A DNA stretch of 61,388 bases from assembly GCF_002159455.1 (NCBI RefSeq), contig NZ_NFIQ01000015.1:1-61388 (forward strand). The letters are read 5' to 3'. The number at the start of each line of letters is the position of its first letter. Within the stretch, counting starts at the first letter, position 1. Shown piece by piece: positions 32,852-41,525 of the stretch. A program made the translations under genes and the position numbers. The notes below the pieces were generated by a model. It did not search any database, had not been told where the DNA came from, and worked only from the letters and a program-made list of their open reading frames with translations. The DNA comes from Flavonifractor sp. An306. GTDB taxonomy: Bacteria; Bacillota; Clostridia; Oscillospirales; Oscillospiraceae.

Positions 32852-34679
32852 CGCATTTCCCTCCCGGACAGAAGTGATTGGCTCCGCAGCCGGAGCACTG
32901 GGTCCGGCAGTCGGGGGTGGTGGACGCCGCATAGGCCCGCTCCCGCTCCCGCCACAGGAACTGCCGGGACACCCCCACGGAGGTCACGTCCCAGGGGAAC
33001 CGCTCGTCCTTGTCCCGGACCCGGTTGGCGTAAAAGGCCGGATTCACCCCGCAGGCGGAGAAGGCCTCCAGCCAGCGGTCAAAGTCAAAGCCCTCGCTCC
33101 AGGCGTCAAACTTGGCGCCGCTGCGCCAGGCGGTCTCGATCACCTCGGCCACCTTCCGGTCGCCCCGGGCAAAGACCGCCTCCAGGAAGCTGGTCTGGGA
33201 GTCGTGCCAGTTGTAGCGGATGGACCGGCCCCGCATGTGGTCCCGCAGCAGCTTGACCCGCCGCTGATACTCCTCCATGGAAATCTGGGGCTCCCACTGG
33301 AATGCGGTGTGGGGCTTGGGCACAAACCAGGCGGTGGACACGGTGATGGTCACCCCCCGCTTGGGGTTGGGGGTGGTCTCCTTCCAGGCCTGATACACCT
33401 TTTCCGCCAGGTCGGCGATGCCCAGCACATCCTCGTCGGTCTCGGTGGGCAGGCCCAGCATAAAGTAGAGCTTCACGCTACTCCAGCCGCCGGAAAAGGC
33501 GGTGCGGCAGGAGCGGAGGATCTCCTCCTCGGTGAGGTTCTTGTTGATGGCGTCTCGCAGGCGCTGGGTGCCCGCCTCTGGGGCAAAGGTAAGCCCCGAC
33601 TTGCGCACGTGCTGCACCCGCTCCATAAGGCCCAGGGAGAAGTTGTCCGCCCGCAGGGAGGGCAGGGACAGAGAGACCTTGTTGGGCTCGCACCACTCCA
33701 GCAGGCCGTCACACAGATGCTCCAGAGGCCGGTAGTCGCTGGTAGACAGGGAGGACATGGTCATCTCCTGATAACCGGAGTCCTTGCAGGCCTCAATGCC
33801 CTGCTGAATGAGGATTTCCGGGTCCCGGGCCCGCACCGGCCGGTAGGCGTACCCCGCCTGGCAGAACCGGCAGCCCCGGATGCAGCCCCGGAAGAGCTCC
33901 AGCATCACCCGGTCGTGGACGATCTCGGTGGAGGGCACAATGGTCTTTACCGGGAAATAGCTGTGGCTGAAGTCCTGGACGATCCGCTTGGTCACCACCG
34001 CCGGGGCCTCCTCCAGCGGGGTCACCGACGCCAGGGTGCCGTCCGGTCCATAGGTCACTTCATACAGAGAGGGAACATAGACCCCGGGAATCTGGGCGGC
34101 GGCGGCCAAAAACTCCTCCTTGGTCCAGTACTCGTCCCGGGCCTTGCGGTAGAGGTGGATGATGTCCTGACTGACCTCCTCCCCCTCTCCCAGCACAAAC
34201 AGGTCCACGAAGGGGGCCAGGGGCTCCGGGTTATAAGCGCAGGTACCCCCCGCCACCACGATGGGGGCCAGGTCGCACCGTTCCTCGCTGCGCAGGGGCA
34301 GCCCGGCCAGGTCCAGCATGTTGAGCACATTGGTGTACGCCATCTCATAGCCCAGGGAGAAGCCGATCAGGTCGAAATCGGAGATGGCGTCCCCGCTCTC
34401 GAGGCCGTACAGGAGGATCCCCTCCCGGCGCATCTCCTCCTCCATATCCAGCCAGGGGGCGAACACCCGCTCGCACCAGACGCCCTCCATCTCATTCATG
34501 ACGCCGTAGAGAATACGCATGCCCAGATTGGACATGCCGATCTCATAGGTGTCCGGAAAGCAGAGCGCGTAGCGCACGTCCACGCTGCGGCGGTCCTTGA
34601 CCACCGCGTTATATTCTCCCCCGGTGTAACGGGCGGGTTTCTGCACCCGCGGGAGGATATGTTCCAATGTACGATTCAT
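32844..34679 (-). CDS. TIGR03960 B12-binding-domain radical SAM protein
   Basis: 611 aa. Opening LPRVQKPARYTGGEYNAVVKD and FPDTYEIGMSNLGMRILYGVMNE are family-specific. The SAM cluster is CIRGCRFCQAGYAYRP, and the end has a second Cys cluster (CRTQCSGCGANHFCPGGKC) that may bind another iron-sulfur centre. It forms a conserved pair with the overlapping downstream gene. The reaction is unknown. Confidence 0.95.
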   Translation of the reverse strand: MNRTLEHILPRVQKPARYTGGEYNAVVKDRRSVDVRYALCFPDTYEIGMSNLGMRILYGVMNEMEGVWCERVFAPWLDMEEEMRREGILLYGLESGDAISDFDLIGFSLGYEMAYTNVLNMLDLAGLPLRSEERCDLAPIVVAGGTCAYNPEPLAPFVDLFVLGEGEEVSQDIIHLYRKARDEYWTKEEFLAAAAQIPGVYVPSLYEVTYGPDGTLASVTPLEEAPAVVTKRIVQDFSHSYFPVKTIVPSTEIVHDRVMLELFRGCIRGCRFCQAGYAYRPVRARDPEILIQQGIEACKDSGYQEMTMSSLSTSDYRPLEHLCDGLLEWCEPNKVSLSLPSLRADNFSLGLMERVQHVRKSGLTFAPEAGTQRLRDAINKNLTEEEILRSCRTAFSGGWSSVKLYFMLGLPTETDEDVLGIADLAEKVYQAWKETTPNPKRGVTITVSTAWFVPKPHTAFQWEPQISMEEYQRRVKLLRDHMRGRSIRYNWHDSQTSFLEAVFARGDRKVAEVIETAWRSGAKFDAWSEGFDFDRWLEAFSACGVNPAFYANRVRDKDERFPWDVTSVGVSRQFLWRERERAYAASTTPDCRTQCSGCGANHFCPGGKCDA

Positions 34680-34773
34680 GCCGAACCCTCTCTATGTTCC
34701 AAAAGTTAACGAATCCCAATAGGGCATGTTATTATACTATACAAAATGGTAGAAAGCAAGTTCAATTTCTTCC

Positions 34774-35898
34774 TCAGCCCGGCAGCAGAAACACTGTCAG
34801 GCACAGCACCGCTATGCCCACCACGTTGGCCGCCGTAAAGACCAGCAGATACCGGCCGGGCCGGGCGCCGGGGGATTTCAGGTAGCCCTTCAGCGAGATC
34901 AGGCTGGCCAGGGAGGCGATAGGCGTGCCCAGTCCCCCCACGTTGGTGCCGATAAGCAGCCCCCGCCAGTCCGCCGTGAAGCCGGACAGCAGCACCGCCG
35001 CCGGCACGTTGCTGATCACCTGGCTGGCCAGCCCCGCGGTCAGGGCGGTGCGGCCCTCCATCGCCGCGGCGATGGCATCGTGAATGGGCGGACAGGCGCC
35101 CACGTTGCCCGCGAACAGGAAGAAGCAGAAAAAGGTGGCCAGCAGGCCGTAGTCTACTTTGCGGAACAGAGGCCGGTCAAAGATGAGCATGGCCGCCAGC
35201 ACCACCGCCAGCAGGGCGGGATAGGGCAGCACCCGGAACACCGACAGCAGGCACAGGACAAACAGGCCGGCCATCAGGCCCAGCCGGGCCGGCGCCTGGA
35301 TTTCGGCCTTCTCCGCGAAGGATACCCGGATCCCCTCCGGCTTGACGCACAGGGCCGCCACCGACAGTCCCGCCAGGCTCACCAGGGACAGGGGCAGCAT
35401 GACGGAAAAGAACTGCCCGGCAGTCAACTCATAATTGGCGTACAGATACAGGTTCTGGGGATTGCCCACCGGGGTGGCCATGCTGCCCAGGTTGGCGGCG
35501 ATGGTCTGGAGCACCACAATGTAGATCAGCCGCTCCGTTCGCCCGATCAGCCCCAGCACCAGCACCGCGAAGGGCACAAAGGTGATGAGCGCCACATCGT
35601 TGGTCACCAGCATGGACACAAAGAAGGGCAGCAGCACCAGAACCAGCGTCACAAAACGCATCCGCCGCTCTCCGCTCAGCAGCCGCTGAGCCAACACCGC
35701 AAATACACCGCACTCCTGCAGCCCGGCCACCACCGCCATCAGGCTGAACAGCAGCGAGAGCACCCGCCAGTCGATATAGTTGAGATAGGCCGCCGAGGGC
35801 GGGTTGAGGGCCACGGACGCCAGCGCACACACCGCCGAGATACAGAGGACCGGCTCCCTTTTCCAAAAGCACAGGATACCGTTCGTTTTCTCTTTCAT
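34774..35898 (-). CDS. ArsB/NhaD (SLC13-like) ion transporter
   Basis: 374 aa from ATG 35898 (GGAGAGAGG upstream), about ten hydrophobic helices. IT-superfamily signatures: FFVSMLVTNDVALITFVPFAVLVL, IAANLGSMATPVGNPQNLYLYANY and QVISNVPAAVLLSGFTADWRGLLIGTNVGGLGTPIASLASLISLKGYLK. The substrate could be a carboxylate, Na+/H+ or arsenite; the related NP(x)N/TNVGG motifs do not decide. Expression must pass a leader terminator (35924-35951). Confidence 0.88.
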   Translation of the reverse strand: MKEKTNGILCFWKREPVLCISAVCALASVALNPPSAAYLNYIDWRVLSLLFSLMAVVAGLQECGVFAVLAQRLLSGERRMRFVTLVLVLLPFFVSMLVTNDVALITFVPFAVLVLGLIGRTERLIYIVVLQTIAANLGSMATPVGNPQNLYLYANYELTAGQFFSVMLPLSLVSLAGLSVAALCVKPEGIRVSFAEKAEIQAPARLGLMAGLFVLCLLSVFRVLPYPALLAVVLAAMLIFDRPLFRKVDYGLLATFFCFFLFAGNVGACPPIHDAIAAAMEGRTALTAGLASQVISNVPAAVLLSGFTADWRGLLIGTNVGGLGTPIASLASLISLKGYLKSPGARPGRYLLVFTAANVVGIAVLCLTVFLLPG

Positions 35899-35923
35899 CT
35901 GCCTCTCTCCTCCGGACACAACG

Positions 35924-35951
35924 AAAAAGCCACCCTGGCGGGTGGCTTTTT
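35924..35951 (-). terminator. Leader terminator (possible attenuator) before the ion transporter
   Basis: Perfect 11-bp stem AAAAAGCCACC / GGTGGCTTTTT, 6-nt loop, with T-run on both strands. It lies 26 nt before the transporter ATG and downstream of the promoter at 35982-36010. Confidence 0.85.
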
Positions 35952-35981
35952 CACCTTTTTTCAGCCGATTGCCTTGTGTAC

Positions 35982-36010
35982 AGTTTACTGGATTCCCGCG
36001 CCCTGGTCAA
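35982..36010 (-). promoter_or_regulatory. Promoter of the ion transporter
   Basis: TTGACC (36010-36005), 17-nt spacer, TAAACT (35987-35982). Start of transcription near 35975 gives a 76-nt leader containing the terminator hairpin. The -35 lies inside an inverted repeat (GCCCTGGTC / GACCAGGGC, 36000-36024), which on the plus strand is followed by TTTTTT. Confidence 0.65.
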
Positions 36011-36039
36011 GAGTGGACCAGGGCTTTTTTCGCTCCCCC

Positions 36040-36246
36040 TCAAGAACGCCGGAAATCCTCCACCACGTCGGCCAGATGCACCGGTGAGAGTCCTGCGCTG
36101 TTGCAGCACTCCGCCAGACGATTCACTTCCTGAAAATCCGTGGAAATCCGCCCGACACATACCCCGCCTCGGCTTCGGATGCCGTACATTTTCGGCCGGG
36201 AGGTCTCATCCAGAAAGACCCGATACATCACGCGGTTGTGTTTCAT
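36040..36246 (-). CDS. Small DUF6514-like protein
   Basis: 68 aa (MKHNRVMYRVFLDETSRPKMYGIRSRGGVCVGRISTDFQEVNRLAECCNSAGLSPVHLADVVEDFRRS). The YRVFLDET-YGI-ISTDFQEVNRLAE-LSPVHLADVVEDF pattern resembles the short clostridial DUF6514 proteins of unknown function. Strong ribosome site (GGAGAGAGGAG). Single gene. The 299-nt gap upstream (36247-36545) holds an extended -10 (TGCTATAAT, 36338-36346, plus) and no other gene I can support. Confidence 0.7.
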   Translation of the reverse strand: MKHNRVMYRVFLDETSRPKMYGIRSRGGVCVGRISTDFQEVNRLAECCNSAGLSPVHLADVVEDFRRS

Positions 36247-36545
36247 ATCTCCTCTCTCCTCATTTCACATAAATTCCGAACAGAACCCTTACTCCGCGGG
36301 CAATCGACACCGTTCGACCGTCCTTGAATGACAGACATGCTATAATACCCCAAACGGTCCCCGCCGTTCGCCCGCTGCGCACATTTGCTGCCGCTCTCAA
36401 CCTCCTCCACATATGGTGTCTCCCTCTCTCCACGCATTCTATATAGTGTATTCCGCGCAGGATGTCAACGGCTGGCGCACATTTTGGACCGCTTCTCCGG
36501 AATTTTTACCACATCCGGTTTTGACCGGAGGACAGGAGGGGTACT

Positions 36546-37301
36546 ATGTCCCTGATGGTAGAAAAGTTGGCCTATTTGAAGAAATGCTGCCGCATGACCA
36601 CAGAACAAGCCGCCCAGCTCTCTCAAATCCCGGTAGGCACGCTGAACAAGATCTTTTCCGGCCAGACCAAGCATCCGGCGGCGGAACATCTGGACAGGCT
36701 ATCCAGGGTGTTCCGGGTCTCCACCCATTATCTGCTGGATGATGAGCTGCCCACCGAGTGCTGCTTCAGCGGGGAGACGGAGGAGGGCCTGTTCCACCTG
36801 TCGGCGGAGGAGGTGCGCTTTGTCTGCCAGTACCGGCGGCTGAGCAGCGAGGGCAGACAGGCCCTGGCCGCCATGGCCAGCCTGCTGCGGATACCCGCCG
36901 GCGCGCTGGCAGGCACCGTACCCGTCAAGCGGACCTTCTGCTATGCCGCCCCCACTCTGGACGGATGCGCGGCCCGCCCGCTGCGGCCCATCCTTCTCCC
37001 TGAGACCGACCCCGCCGTCCGGCAGGCCGACTTCACCGTGCTGCTGGGCGACGGATGCATGGAGCCACTCTATCCCTCCGGCTCTGTGGTGCTCTGCCGC
37101 CGGGGCATGGGCAGCCGGGAGGACTACGGCGTCTACCAGCTCAACCAGGCTCTGCTGCTGCGCCGCCTGATCCGGCGGCGGGGCGTCACCAAGCTGGTGG
37201 CTCCCAACCTGAGCTACAAGGATATTGTGGTCTCCGACGACGACTATCTGGACTGTTTGGGAGTTGTCATCGGACTGGTACGCGGCTACCGCTGGGGATA
37301 G
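36546..37301 (+). CDS. LexA-like HTH/S24 repressor with substituted protease residues
   Basis: 251 aa. N-terminal XRE HTH (VEKLAYLKKCCRMTTEQAAQLSQIPVGTLNKIFSGQTKHPAAEHLDRLSRVF). The C-terminal S24 fold is seen in DFTVLLGDGCMEPLYPSGSVVLCRR and GVYQLNQALLLRRLIRR. In S24 self-cleaving repressors the equivalents are G-x-S-M-x-P and K-R-L. Here Ser is Cys171 and Lys is Arg206, so self-cleavage is unlikely or altered. ATG 36546 has AGGAGGGG. Target unknown. Confidence 0.87.
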   Translation: MSLMVEKLAYLKKCCRMTTEQAAQLSQIPVGTLNKIFSGQTKHPAAEHLDRLSRVFRVSTHYLLDDELPTECCFSGETEEGLFHLSAEEVRFVCQYRRLSSEGRQALAAMASLLRIPAGALAGTVPVKRTFCYAAPTLDGCAARPLRPILLPETDPAVRQADFTVLLGDGCMEPLYPSGSVVLCRRGMGSREDYGVYQLNQALLLRRLIRRRGVTKLVAPNLSYKDIVVSDDDYLDCLGVVIGLVRGYRWG

Positions 37302-37305
37302 CACC

Positions 37306-37334
37306 TTGACACAGACATGCGCATATGCTATGAT
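37306..37334 (+). promoter_or_regulatory. arsR promoter
   Basis: TTGACA (37306-37311), 17-nt spacer, TATGAT (37329-37334). Confidence 0.88.
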
Positions 37335-37340
37335 ACACAC

Positions 37341-37356
37341 ATCAAATTTCTTTGAT
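37341..37356. promoter_or_regulatory. ArsR operator 1
   Basis: ATCAAA-TTTC-TTTGAT, an inverted repeat just downstream of the -10. The same half-sites recur before the permease gene (37703-37718). Confidence 0.85.
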
Positions 37357-37369
37357 ATGAGGTGAGGAG

Positions 37370-37660
37370 TTGGACCCCGCTTATCGCGTTCAGGCCCGGA
37401 TCTTCAAGGCCCTCAGCGACCCCAACCGGCTGGCCATTCTGGAACTGCTGCGCAGCGGGGAGCAGTGTGCCTGCGTACTGCTGGAGCAGCTGTCGCTCAC
37501 CCAGTCCGGGCTTTCCTATCATATGAAGATCCTGTGCGCCTCCGGCCTGGTGGACAGCCGCCAGGAGGGAAAGTGGACCCACTACCGGCTGAATCCCACC
37601 GGCGGCGAGCGGGCCATTGACTTTCTGCGGCAGCTGACCACTCCCCTTCCCCCCAGCTGA
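37370..37660 (+). CDS. ArsR/SmtB family repressor
   Basis: 96 aa from TTG 37370 (GGTGAGGAG upstream). Winged-helix pattern: RIFKALSDPNRLAILELLRSGEQCACVLLEQLSLTQSGLSYHMKILCASGLVDSRQEGKWTHYRLN. The alpha-3 CxCxxL element (QCACVLLEQL) is the arsenite-type ligand site of ArsR proteins. With operators before itself and before the permease, it should shut both in the absence of inducer. Confidence 0.92.
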   Translation: MDPAYRVQARIFKALSDPNRLAILELLRSGEQCACVLLEQLSLTQSGLSYHMKILCASGLVDSRQEGKWTHYRLNPTGGERAIDFLRQLTTPLPPS

Positions 37661-37662
37661 CT

Positions 37663-37693
37663 TTTTACCGCCCCTGCGGGGCGGTAAAATTTC
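37663..37693 (+). terminator. Hairpin between arsR and the permease
   Basis: Perfect 12-bp stem TTTTACCGCCCC / GGGGCGGTAAAA, 3-nt loop, followed only by TTTCC; a weak terminator or attenuator within the operon. Confidence 0.6.
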
Positions 37694-37702
37694 CCCGGTT
37701 AT

Positions 37703-37718
37703 ATCAAAAATTTTTGAT
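37703..37718. promoter_or_regulatory. ArsR operator 2
   Basis: ATCAAAAATTTTTGAT, a perfect 16-bp palindrome 18 nt before the permease start, with the same ATCAAA/TTTGAT arms as operator 1. Confidence 0.85.
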
Positions 37719-37735
37719 CTATCAGGAGGTCTCTT

Positions 37736-38740
37736 ATGTCTGTTTGGCAGTTCATTCAAACCCAGGTGCTGGGGATGCAGTGGCTCAGCGACCTGGTGGG
37801 CGCCGGCCTGTCCGCCCTGGGGCTGGACCTCTCCTCCTGGCTGGGCGGGAGCATTCACTTTTTTATCTATGACGTATGCAAGATCACCATTCTGCTCTTT
37901 ACGCTCATCTTTCTGGTATCCTATATCCAGAGCTATTTCCCGCCGGAGCGCAGCCGGAAGATTCTGGGCCGGTTCCACGGGCTGGGGGCCAACTGCGTCT
38001 CCGCCCTGCTGGGCACGGTGACCCCCTTCTGCTCCTGCTCCTCCATCCCGCTGTTTATCGGCTTCACCAGCGCCGGGCTCCCGCTGGGGGTGACCTTCTC
38101 CTTTCTCATCTCCTCCCCCATGGTGGACCTGGGCAGTCTGGTTCTGCTGACCAGCATATTCGGCGTAAAAATCGCCCTGGTGTATGTGGTCTTTGGCCTG
38201 GTGGTGGCGGTGGCCAGCGGGGCGCTGATTGAGCGGCTGCATATGGAACCATATGTGGAGGATCTGGTCAAAACCGCTCCGGCCGCCCTGGGAGAGGCCG
38301 CTTCCCTCACCCGGCGGGACCGGCTGAATTACGCCAAGGAACAGGCCCTGTCCACCTTCCGCAAGGTGCTCCCCTATCTCCTGATCGGGGTGGGAATCGG
38401 GGCTCTGATCCACAACTGGCTGCCCCAGGCCTGGGTGGAAACCATTCTGGGCGGCGGGAATCCCCTGGGGGTGGTGCTGGCCACGGTGGTGGGCGTACCC
38501 ATGTACGCCGACATTTTCGGCACTATTCCCGTGGCGGAGGCTCTGTTGTCCAAGGGGGCACAGCTGGGGGCCATCCTGTCCTTCATGATGGCGGTGACCA
38601 CGCTGAGCCTGCCCTCCCTCATCCTGCTGCGCAAGGCGGTGAAACCCAGACTGCTGGGGCTGTTTATCGCTATCTGCACGGCGGGGATCATTCTGGTGGG
38701 TTATCTGTTCAATCTCATACAAATTTTGCTGCTTGCATAA
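37736..38740 (+). CDS. Predicted permease, SO_0444/ArsP type
   Basis: 334 aa with about eight helices. The signature TVTPFCSCSSIPLFIGFTSAGLPLGVTFSFLISSPMVDLGSLVLL, with a CSC triad inside the membrane, and VVGVPMYADIFGTIPVAEALL are typical of the DUF318 permeases. These export methylarsenicals or soft metals. Control by ArsR and a downstream thioredoxin support an organoarsenic/metalloid role, by family knowledge and context. Confidence 0.92.
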   Translation: MSVWQFIQTQVLGMQWLSDLVGAGLSALGLDLSSWLGGSIHFFIYDVCKITILLFTLIFLVSYIQSYFPPERSRKILGRFHGLGANCVSALLGTVTPFCSCSSIPLFIGFTSAGLPLGVTFSFLISSPMVDLGSLVLLTSIFGVKIALVYVVFGLVVAVASGALIERLHMEPYVEDLVKTAPAALGEAASLTRRDRLNYAKEQALSTFRKVLPYLLIGVGIGALIHNWLPQAWVETILGGGNPLGVVLATVVGVPMYADIFGTIPVAEALLSKGAQLGAILSFMMAVTTLSLPSLILLRKAVKPRLLGLFIAICTAGIILVGYLFNLIQILLLA

Positions 38741-38753
38741 GGAGGAAACATCA

Positions 38754-39050
38754 ATGGGTCTGTTTGGAAAAAAGAAAGCTGCCGCCGCCGGGCCGGAGGA
38801 GGCCAACGCCAGCATCAAGGTGCTGGGCTCCGGCTGCGCCAAGTGCAACGCCCTGGAGGAATCCGTCCGCCGGGCCATCGCTGAGCTGGGCTGGACCGAG
38901 CCGGTGGGCCATGTGACCGACTTCGGTCAGATTGCCGCCTATGGGGTCATGTCCACCCCCGCCCTGGTGGTGGACGGCAAGGTGGTCTCCGCCGGACGGC
39001 TGCTCACCCAGGAGGAGGCCAAAGCCCTGCTGCTCCAGGCCAGAGGGTAA
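38754..39050 (+). CDS. Small thioredoxin-fold redox protein
   Basis: 98 aa. After a short Lys/Ala-rich lead, residues 20-98 match the TM0996 / redox-active disulfide protein 2 family: SIKVLGSGCAKCNALEESVRRAIAELG (CxxC), and the cis-Pro segment VMSTPALVVDGKVVSAGRLLTQEEA. It regularly follows ArsP-type permeases and may reduce or hand over the metal substrate. Gap to permease 13 nt. Confidence 0.93.
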   Translation: MGLFGKKKAAAAGPEEANASIKVLGSGCAKCNALEESVRRAIAELGWTEPVGHVTDFGQIAAYGVMSTPALVVDGKVVSAGRLLTQEEAKALLLQARG

Positions 39051-39061
39051 GCCGCCGCCGG

Positions 39062-39090
39062 TTGACAAGGCGGGGAAAGGATGATACCAT
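39062..39090 (+). promoter_or_regulatory. fhs promoter
   Basis: TTGACA (39062-39067), 17-nt spacer, TACCAT (39085-39090), just after the thioredoxin gene. Confidence 0.7.
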
Positions 39091-39096
39091 AACAGC

Positions 39097-39213
39097 AGAA
39101 ACATCGGGGCGCAGTCTGCCCCGGTCACAAGGGAAACTGTGAGAAATGGAGGGGAGATGACGGTACAAGCCGGCATCTCCCCTGTCTTTTCATTCTGCGG
39201 GGAGGAATGTGAA
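39097..39213 (+). promoter_or_regulatory. Structured 5' leader of fhs (candidate regulatory RNA)
   Basis: Three successive stems: CGGGGC/GCCCCG (39105-39123), TCACA/TGTGA (39125-39142), and GGGGAGATG/CATCTCCCC with inner CGG/CCG (39151-39182), then TGTCTTTTC. The last looks like a terminator, 31 nt before the fhs ATG. I could not match it to the THF, ZTP or cobalamin riboswitch consensus. Confidence 0.55.
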
Positions 39214-40890
39214 ATGGAAATCAAGTCCGATATTGAAATTGCCCAGGCCTGTGAGATGAAACATATCCGGGACATCGCGGCGGTGGCCGGGGTGGACGAG
39301 GATTATCTGGAATACTATGGCAAATACAAGGCCAAGATTGACCTGAAGCTGCTCTCCGACCGGGCGGAGAAGCCCGACGGAAAGCTGATCCTGGTCACCG
39401 CCATCAACCCCACCCCCGCCGGGGAGGGTAAGACCACCACAACGGTGGGTCTGGCCGACGGCATGCGGCGGCTGGGAAAAAACACGGTGGTGGCCCTGCG
39501 GGAGCCCTCCCTGGGCCCCGTGTTCGGCGTCAAGGGGGGCGCCGCCGGCGGCGGCTACGCCCAGGTGGTGCCCATGGAGGACATCAACCTCCACTTCACC
39601 GGCGACTTCCACGCCATCGGGGCCGCCAACAACCTGCTGGCCGCCATGCTGGACAACCACATCCAGCAGGGCAACGAGCTGGACATCGACGTCAAGCACA
39701 TCACCTGGAAGCGGTGTGTGGACATGAACGACCGGCAGCTGCGCAACATCGTGTGCGGCCTGGGGGGCCGGATGCAGGGCGTGCCCCGGGAGGACGGCTT
39801 CGACATCACCGTGGCCAGCGAGATCATGGCGGTGCTCTGCCTGGCCACCGGCCTGTCCGACCTGAAGGCCCGGTTGGGCCGGATGGTGGTGGGCTACTCC
39901 CGCTCGGGGGCCCCCATCACCGCCCACGACCTGAAGGCCGAGGGAGCCATGGCCGCCCTGCTGAAGGACGCCATCAAGCCCAACCTGGTCCAGACCCTGG
40001 AGGGCACCCCCGCCTTCATCCACGGCGGACCCTTCGCCAACATCGCCCACGGCTGCAACTCGGTCATGGCCACCCGGGTGGCCCTCAAGATGGGGGACTA
40101 CGTGATCACCGAGGCGGGCTTCGGCGCCGACCTGGGGGCGGAGAAGTTCTTGGACATCAAGTGCCGTCTGGCCGACCTCCATCCGGCGGCGGTGGTGCTG
40201 GTGGCCACCGTCCGGGCCCTGAAGCACCACGGCGGCTGTCCCAAGGCCGACCTGGGCAAGGAAAACCTCACCGCCCTGGAAAAAGGCCTGCCCAACCTGC
40301 TCCGCCACGTGGAGAACATCACCAATGTCTACGGCCTGCCCTGCGTGGTGGCCATCAACCGCTTCCCCACCGACACTGAGGCCGAGCTCAAGCTGGTGGA
40401 GGACAAGTGCAGAGCGCTGGGGGGCAACGTGGCCCTCAGCGAGGTGTGGGCCAAGGGCGGCGAGGGCGGCATGGCCCTGGCGGAAGAGGTGATCCGCCTG
40501 TGCGACGCCCCCAACCAGTTCCGCTTCGCCTATGACCTGGACCAGCCCATCGAGGCCAAGCTGGAGGAGATCGTAAAGAAGGTGTATCACGGGGACGGGG
40601 TGGTCCTCACCCCCGCCGCCAAAAAGCAGGCGGCGGAGCTCACCGCCCTGGGCTTCGGCGGCCTGCCCATCTGCATGGCCAAGACCCAGTACTCCTTCTC
40701 CGACGACCAGACCCTGCTGGGTGCCCCCGACGGCTTCACCGTCACGGTGCGCAACCTGAAAGTATCTGCCGGCGCCGGATTCCTGGTGGCCCTTACCGGC
40801 GACATTATGACCATGCCCGGTCTGCCCAAGGTGCCCGCCGCCGAGAAGGTGGACGTAGACGAAACCGGAAAAATTTCCGGGCTGTTTTAA
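39214..40890 (+). CDS. fhs: Formate-tetrahydrofolate ligase
   Basis: 558 aa, usual length, from ATG 39214. It makes 10-formyl-THF from formate, THF and ATP. Motifs: [32 protein letters not shown]-like [20 protein letters not shown] (ATP loop), [41 protein letters not shown] and PTDTEAEL. First gene of the fhs-fchA-folD operon, the first steps of the methyl branch of folate one-carbon metabolism. Confidence 0.98.
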   Translation: MEIKSDIEIAQACEMKHIRDIAAVAGVDEDYLEYYGKYKAKIDLKLLSDRAEKPDGKLILVTAINPTPAGEGKTTTTVGLADGMRRLGKNTVVALREPSLGPVFGVKGGAAGGGYAQVVPMEDINLHFTGDFHAIGAANNLLAAMLDNHIQQGNELDIDVKHITWKRCVDMNDRQLRNIVCGLGGRMQGVPREDGFDITVASEIMAVLCLATGLSDLKARLGRMVVGYSRSGAPITAHDLKAEGAMAALLKDAIKPNLVQTLEGTPAFIHGGPFANIAHGCNSVMATRVALKMGDYVITEAGFGADLGAEKFLDIKCRLADLHPAAVVLVATVRALKHHGGCPKADLGKENLTALEKGLPNLLRHVENITNVYGLPCVVAINRFPTDTEAELKLVEDKCRALGGNVALSEVWAKGGEGGMALAEEVIRLCDAPNQFRFAYDLDQPIEAKLEEIVKKVYHGDGVVLTPAAKKQAAELTALGFGGLPICMAKTQYSFSDDQTLLGAPDGFTVTVRNLKVSAGAGFLVALTGDIMTMPGLPKVPAAEKVDVDETGKISGLF

Positions 40891-40907
40891 GGAAAGGAGA
40901 ACGTTTT

Positions 40908-41525
40908 ATGCATACTGCTGAGCAGACCTGTCAAAACTTTCTGGACGCCCTGGCCTCCAAGGCCCCTGTCCCCGGCGGCGGCGGCGCCTCCGCCCTGGTG
41001 GGCGCCCTGGGGGCGGCCCTGTGTACCATGGTGGGCAACTACACCGTAGGTAAGAAAAAGTACGCCGAGGTGGAGGAGGACGTAAAGGCCCTCATGGCCA
41101 AAGCCGAGGACATCCGCGCCCGGCTGCTGGCCCTGGTGGACGCCGACGCCGAGGCCTTTGAGCCCCTGTCCAAGGCCTACGCCATTCCCAAGGACGACCC
41201 CAACCGGGAGGCAGTGATGGAACAGTGCCTCCGGGACGCCGCCGCCACCCCCATGGAGATCCTGCGGCTGAGCTGTCAGGCCATCGACCTCCACCGGGAG
41301 ATGCTGGACAAGGGCAGCGTCATGATGCTGTCCGACGTGGGCACCGGCGTGATCTTCTGCCAGAGTGCCCTGTATGGCGCCGCCCTCAACGTGCGGGTGA
41401 ACACCAAAAGCATGACCGACCGGACTTTTGCCAAGGCCATGGACGAGGAAACGGACGCCCTGGTGGAGCAGTACGGAACCATTGCCCGGCAGGTATACAA
41501 TGTGGTCCTGGGGAGGTTGGCATAA
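40908..41525 (+). CDS. fchA: Methenyltetrahydrofolate cyclohydrolase
   Basis: 205 aa. FTCD cyclodeaminase-like helical protein: [53 protein letters not shown], then KAYAIPKDD and [34 protein letters not shown]. It converts methenyl-THF to 10-formyl-THF and back. Having both FchA and FolD suggests FolD may work mainly as dehydrogenase. 17 nt after fhs; its stop overlaps the folD start (TAATG). Confidence 0.93.
   Translation: MHTAEQTCQNFLDALASKAPVPGGGGASALVGALGAALCTMVGNYTVGKKKYAEVEEDVKALMAKAEDIRARLLALVDADAEAFEPLSKAYAIPKDDPNREAVMEQCLRDAAATPMEILRLSCQAIDLHREMLDKGSVMMLSDVGTGVIFCQSALYGAALNVRVNTKSMTDRTFAKAMDEETDALVEQYGTIARQVYNVVLGRLA

Noticed and set aside
37663-37693. Strong terminator separating arsR from the permease
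   Set aside because: The stem is perfect but the following U-run is only three nt; treated as an attenuator within one operon.
39097-39213. THF, ZTP or cobalamin riboswitch before fhs
   Set aside because: A GGGAA stretch and hairpins were compared with these consensus cores, but the invariant segments are not found.
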